Source: Gordionus sp. m RMFG-2023 (lineage: Eukaryota > Nematomorpha > Gordioida > Chordodea > Parachordodidae). Taken from it: a DNA stretch of 64,000 nt. Position numbers and translations under genes: made by a program. A model generated the notes under the pieces. It saw nothing but the letters and a program-made list of their open reading frames with translations. It searched no databases and was not told the DNA's origin. Location of the stretch: the NCBI RefSeq assembly GCF_954871325.1, contig NC_088775.1:22545561-22609560 (forward strand), read 5' to 3'. Every line of letters begins with the position of its first letter. The first letter of the stretch is position 1. Shown here piece after piece: positions 60,979 to 64,000 of the stretch.

Positions 60979-63568
60979 ATGGATTATTTATCATTTGACG
61001 ATTCCTCACTTACAGGGATAGAGGTAAGGTCAATTATATAATATGTGCTTATTTTTTAGTTTTTCTTTAAAAGTAGTTAGAGTTACATAATTTTGTTAAA
61101 ATTTGTAATCTTAAACGAGATACATAGTCTTTGGTTAATTAAAATAATTTTGACTTCATTAAGAGAAGTATATTTGAATCTGCATATTATTTATTAAATC
61201 ATAGCAATTCAATTTAATTTAGGTTTATGGCAATATGCTAATTGGCTCAGCAGTGAATTTAATTTTTTGTTAAATTTTGCGCTAGATTAAAAGTTTAATT
61301 TTTCCTTGTTCAATGGTTTCTTTATTTTAATGATGTCTCATTTTCTATTTAATTCCTAATAATATAATTAATTTTTATTATTTTTGGTTAATTTGTAAAA
61401 CTAATTTGTTCAGAAAAGTCCGACCCAATATATAAATATTTTTTCCGCCCAGCCCGATTTTATATAAATTGAAAATTTTTTTATTGGAAAAAATTTATTA
61501 AATGAAAAATATTAGTGCTTTGTTTCTTGAAATATTTTTAAAATATATATCTTAATTTAACACAACTTAATGATAATAAGCCAAGCTCGGCCCATTTTTT
61601 TAAAAATATATCCTATCCGGAATGAGTTTTTTAATTTATTTCGAAAAGTCCGACCCGAAATATAAATAATCTTTCCGCCCAGCCAGATTTTATATAAATT
61701 GAAAATTTTTTTATTGGAAAAAATTTATTAAATGAAAAATATTAGTGCTTTGTTTCTTGAAATATTTTTATATAGATCTTAATTTGAAAATGACAAATAT
61801 CCCGCCAATGCATACCTTTAAGATATATTCCTTATAGTAATTTATTTAAATAGTAAAAAAACTTGAAATTTATATTTATATCTATTTTTTTAATATATAG
61901 ACGCAGCCTATGTCCAGTCCAATCATGGAAATTCAAGAAGAAGGATATAAAACTTCTAGATCAGAGAACAGCGTCATTATCAAAAATAATTTTAAAGATA
62001 CTCCTAAGAAGTCAAGACGTAAATGTAAATTTTGTGATAAGTTCTACCTGTCTACTACAGCTTCCAGTAATTTAAATAACCACCTAAAAAGATGTCATCC
62101 CAATATATTACAAAATGTTAGTCTACAATTGAGTGATTCTAGTTCTACATCATTAATTGGAGTTAGAAAACTTTCAGCTAATGAAAATCTTAATCTAAAT
62201 AAATTAATTTTAAAGTATCACATTGATCAAAATGTACCTATTAATGGATTCGATAGTGAATCATTTAAAGATATATTTAAATATATCAATAAATATTCAA
62301 AGATTTGGTGTCGACAGACCGCATCCAAATATTTATCGAACATATATACAATAGCTAAAAATGAAATGATTTCTAAGCTTAATAATGTTAACAGCCAAAT
62401 TTCTATAACCACAGATATGTGGACTGGAATAAATTCCACTTCATATATGGCTCTTACGATCCATTATATAGATAATGAATGGATATCCAAAAATTATTTA
62501 CTAGATTTTATCGAGGTACCTCACCCCCACACGGGTGAGGATATTTGCTCAGTTATAATTGAATCTCTTAAAAAATTTCAAATTCCTAAAAAAATATCAT
62601 CAATAACCCATGATAATGCCTCAAATATTTTATCAGCATCTGAATATATCAAAAAATATTATTTAAAAAATTATAACAAAGATTTTTACATCAATCGATG
62701 CTTAGCACATACTATAAATATAATAGTCAAAGAAGGATTAGATTCATATTCTTCCCTCCTCCAAAATATAGATATTTTAGTTAAAAAATTGCACAGAAGT
62801 CCCAAACTCATGCAGGAGTACATGAGGATTAGTGGTGGCACAAAAATCCCAAATGATGTGGCCACCAGATGGAACAGTAGATATTTAATGATTAAATCAA
62901 TCAATAAGGTATTAATATTAAATATTTTACTTTTTAATAATTTTTAATATTTATAGAATATAGATGCTGTCATAGAGTTTGGCACAAAATTCTTGGAAGA
63001 TTTTCATTTAAATAATGAAGAATGTAAATTTTTAAAAGAATTAGAAAGTTTTTTATTTCCATTTTACAAGATTACTTGTGAAGTAAGTTCGGAAACCTAT
63101 ACTACTGTAGGTTTATCATTATTGTATATTAATACAATAATGACATCACTTGAGCGAACCATCGCATCTAATGCAAGTGATGGGATAAAAGAGGCTGCTG
63201 TAAAAATGAAGAATAAATGTAAAATTTATTCAGATTATATGAATACATTTGAAAATTATGTATGCTCTTTCCTTGACCCAAGGATTAAAAAAAAATATAT
63301 ACCAACTTACATCAATAAAATTGAGTATTTTGATAAATTTAAAATTTTATATAACAAATATCTGCCCGGCACATACAATGTTTATGAATATAACGACGAA
63401 GAAAATCCAGCGAATTTGATGTCGGTATCCATATTTAACGACCTCAGAAAGTAAATATAGCAATTTATTATATTTAATCATATATTTTTATAATTCGTTT
63501 TAAGGCAAGCTTATGATTATCCAGAGCCGTCAAAAGAAGAAATTGACGATTATATTGGAGAACCGGTT
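60979..63568 (+). pseudogene. hAT transposase, 3'-truncated second copy
   Basis: Exons 60,979-61,023, 61,901-62,908, 62,957-63,450 and 63,505-63,568 match the gene at 15,516-17,658. Protein differences are few: DYLSFDD for DYSSYED, one K to N in the BED finger, one D to E and one F to I near the end. Exon 4 breaks off after DYIGEPV, so the C-terminal dimerisation region and the catalytic Glu are lost. All upstream splice sites and the frame are kept. Intron 1 is 877 nt instead of 178 and holds two copies of a repeat (61,400-61,790). The truncated product would lack activity but could still bind DNA; that is inference. Confidence 0.9.
61400..61790. repeat. Duplicated ~225-bp block in transposase intron 1
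   Basis: A block with GAAAAGTCCGACCCRAWATA, TCCGCCCAGCC and ATTAGTGCTTTGTTTCTTGA occurs twice (about 61,413-61,560 and 61,640-61,790). It is absent from the first hAT copy, whose intron 1 is short. The CCGACCC / GCCCAGCC composition resembles the GC patches of the MITE family at 14,064. Confidence 0.7.
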
Positions 63569-64000
63569 TTCACTTTTCTATAATAAACTTTCACTGAAAT
63601 ATTAATTTAACATGTTTACAAAACATATTTTTACCCATTTACTTTAAAAAAACTTAAAAAAGTTTAAAAATAACGATTATGACAATTGTCACCTTTCTAT
63701 GGTACATCTTCACTGAAATTTTATTTTAACATCTTTATAATATATATTTTTACCTATTTACTTTAAAAAAACTCAAAAAAGTTCAAAAATAACGATTATG
63801 ACAATTGTCACTTTTCTATGGTACATCTTCACTGAAATTTTAATTTATCTTATTTACAATATATATTTTTACCTATTTACTTTAAAAAAATTCAAAAAAG
63901 TTCAAAAATAACGATTATGACAACAATTGTCACTTTTATAAGTTACATCTTCATTGAATTTATAATTTAACCTCTTTACAATATAAATATGTCAAAAAGT
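63569..64000. repeat. 116-bp array segment at the deletion junction
   Basis: From the end of truncated exon 4 to the window edge the sequence is the 116-bp array, nearly identical to about 21,270-21,932 in the complete hAT but with fewer units. The breakpoint lies at or next to TTCACTTTTC, present in each array unit (as GTCACTTTTC). Confidence 0.9.

Larger units (their letters stand above)
59103..64000 (+). mobile_element. Second hAT copy, internally deleted, runs off the window
   Basis: It begins TAGTGTTGTTAAATGGCTGA and is nearly identical to the complete hAT at 13,244 through the left minisatellite, the nested MITE and the first three exons. At 63,568 (GAACCGGTT) the match to exon 4 stops and the sequence continues as the 116-bp array equivalent to about 21,270-21,932. 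About 3.9 kb, including the transposase end and the MULE foldback, is therefore missing. This is an Ac/Ds-type deletion derivative. The flank GGTATTAC is the expected left half of its duplication. By comparison the right end should lie about 760 bp beyond the window. Confidence 0.88.

Overview
This is a very AT-rich eukaryotic window, most likely from an invertebrate animal. It is built almost entirely of transposable elements and satellites, with one recognisable host gene. The animal origin is inferred from short GT-AG introns (48 and 54 nt) in a hAT transposase, a FLYWCH-type MULE transposase, non-LTR elements of a type common in invertebrates, and a telomerase reverse transcriptase (TERT). 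The species cannot be named from the sequence.

Layout. 1-470: gag scrap of a Ty3/gypsy-like fossil. 480-3,019: AT-rich DNA without genes. 3,020-11,247: a hAT-type element (CAGGGCGTCACTAG end) holding a Helitron-like element that in turn holds a second hAT (6,561-9,144). 11,513-24,528: a shortened Ty3/gypsy fossil with two 359-bp LTRs and a 5-bp duplication. Inside it lies a small TIR element (9-bp duplication GACATTGGT) carrying a tRNA-like sequence. Inside that lies a 9,450-bp hAT (8-bp duplication TAATATAT) with a complete four-exon transposase gene. Inside the hAT lies a MULE-type foldback element (9-bp duplication AATTTTGAC). 24,786-32,371: a third hAT of the first family, with three nested insertions. 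32,447-32,669: a 223-bp hAT MITE. 33,090-37,125: about 26 copies of a ~153-bp satellite with a seven-monomer higher-order repeat. 38,190-41,540: a non-LTR element remnant encoding PHD, OTU and Ser/Arg-repeat segments.

41,898-45,292: TERT, with all telomerase motifs legible and the three catalytic aspartates kept, but with one in-frame TAA just before motif T. 46,085-46,480: mariner-like fossil. 47,440-48,430: a 116-bp tandem array that also occurs inside the large hAT. 48,540-50,960: inverted-repeat cluster with the C-terminal part of a MULE transposase. 51,400-51,720: Ty3/gypsy-like RT scrap. 52,930-55,330: 5'-truncated LINE on the minus strand. 55,340-59,102: nested palindromes with hAT-like ends. 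59,103-64,000: a second, internally deleted copy of the large hAT that runs off the window.

How parts relate. The complete hAT (13,244-22,693) and its deleted sister (59,103 onward) form an autonomous/non-autonomous pair like Ac and Ds. Several other elements share the TAGTGTTGTTAA terminus, so they may be mobilised by the same or a related transposase. The most intriguing item is the TERT gene: 986 sense codons in one frame broken by a single stop, in a locus walled in by satellite and retroelement debris.
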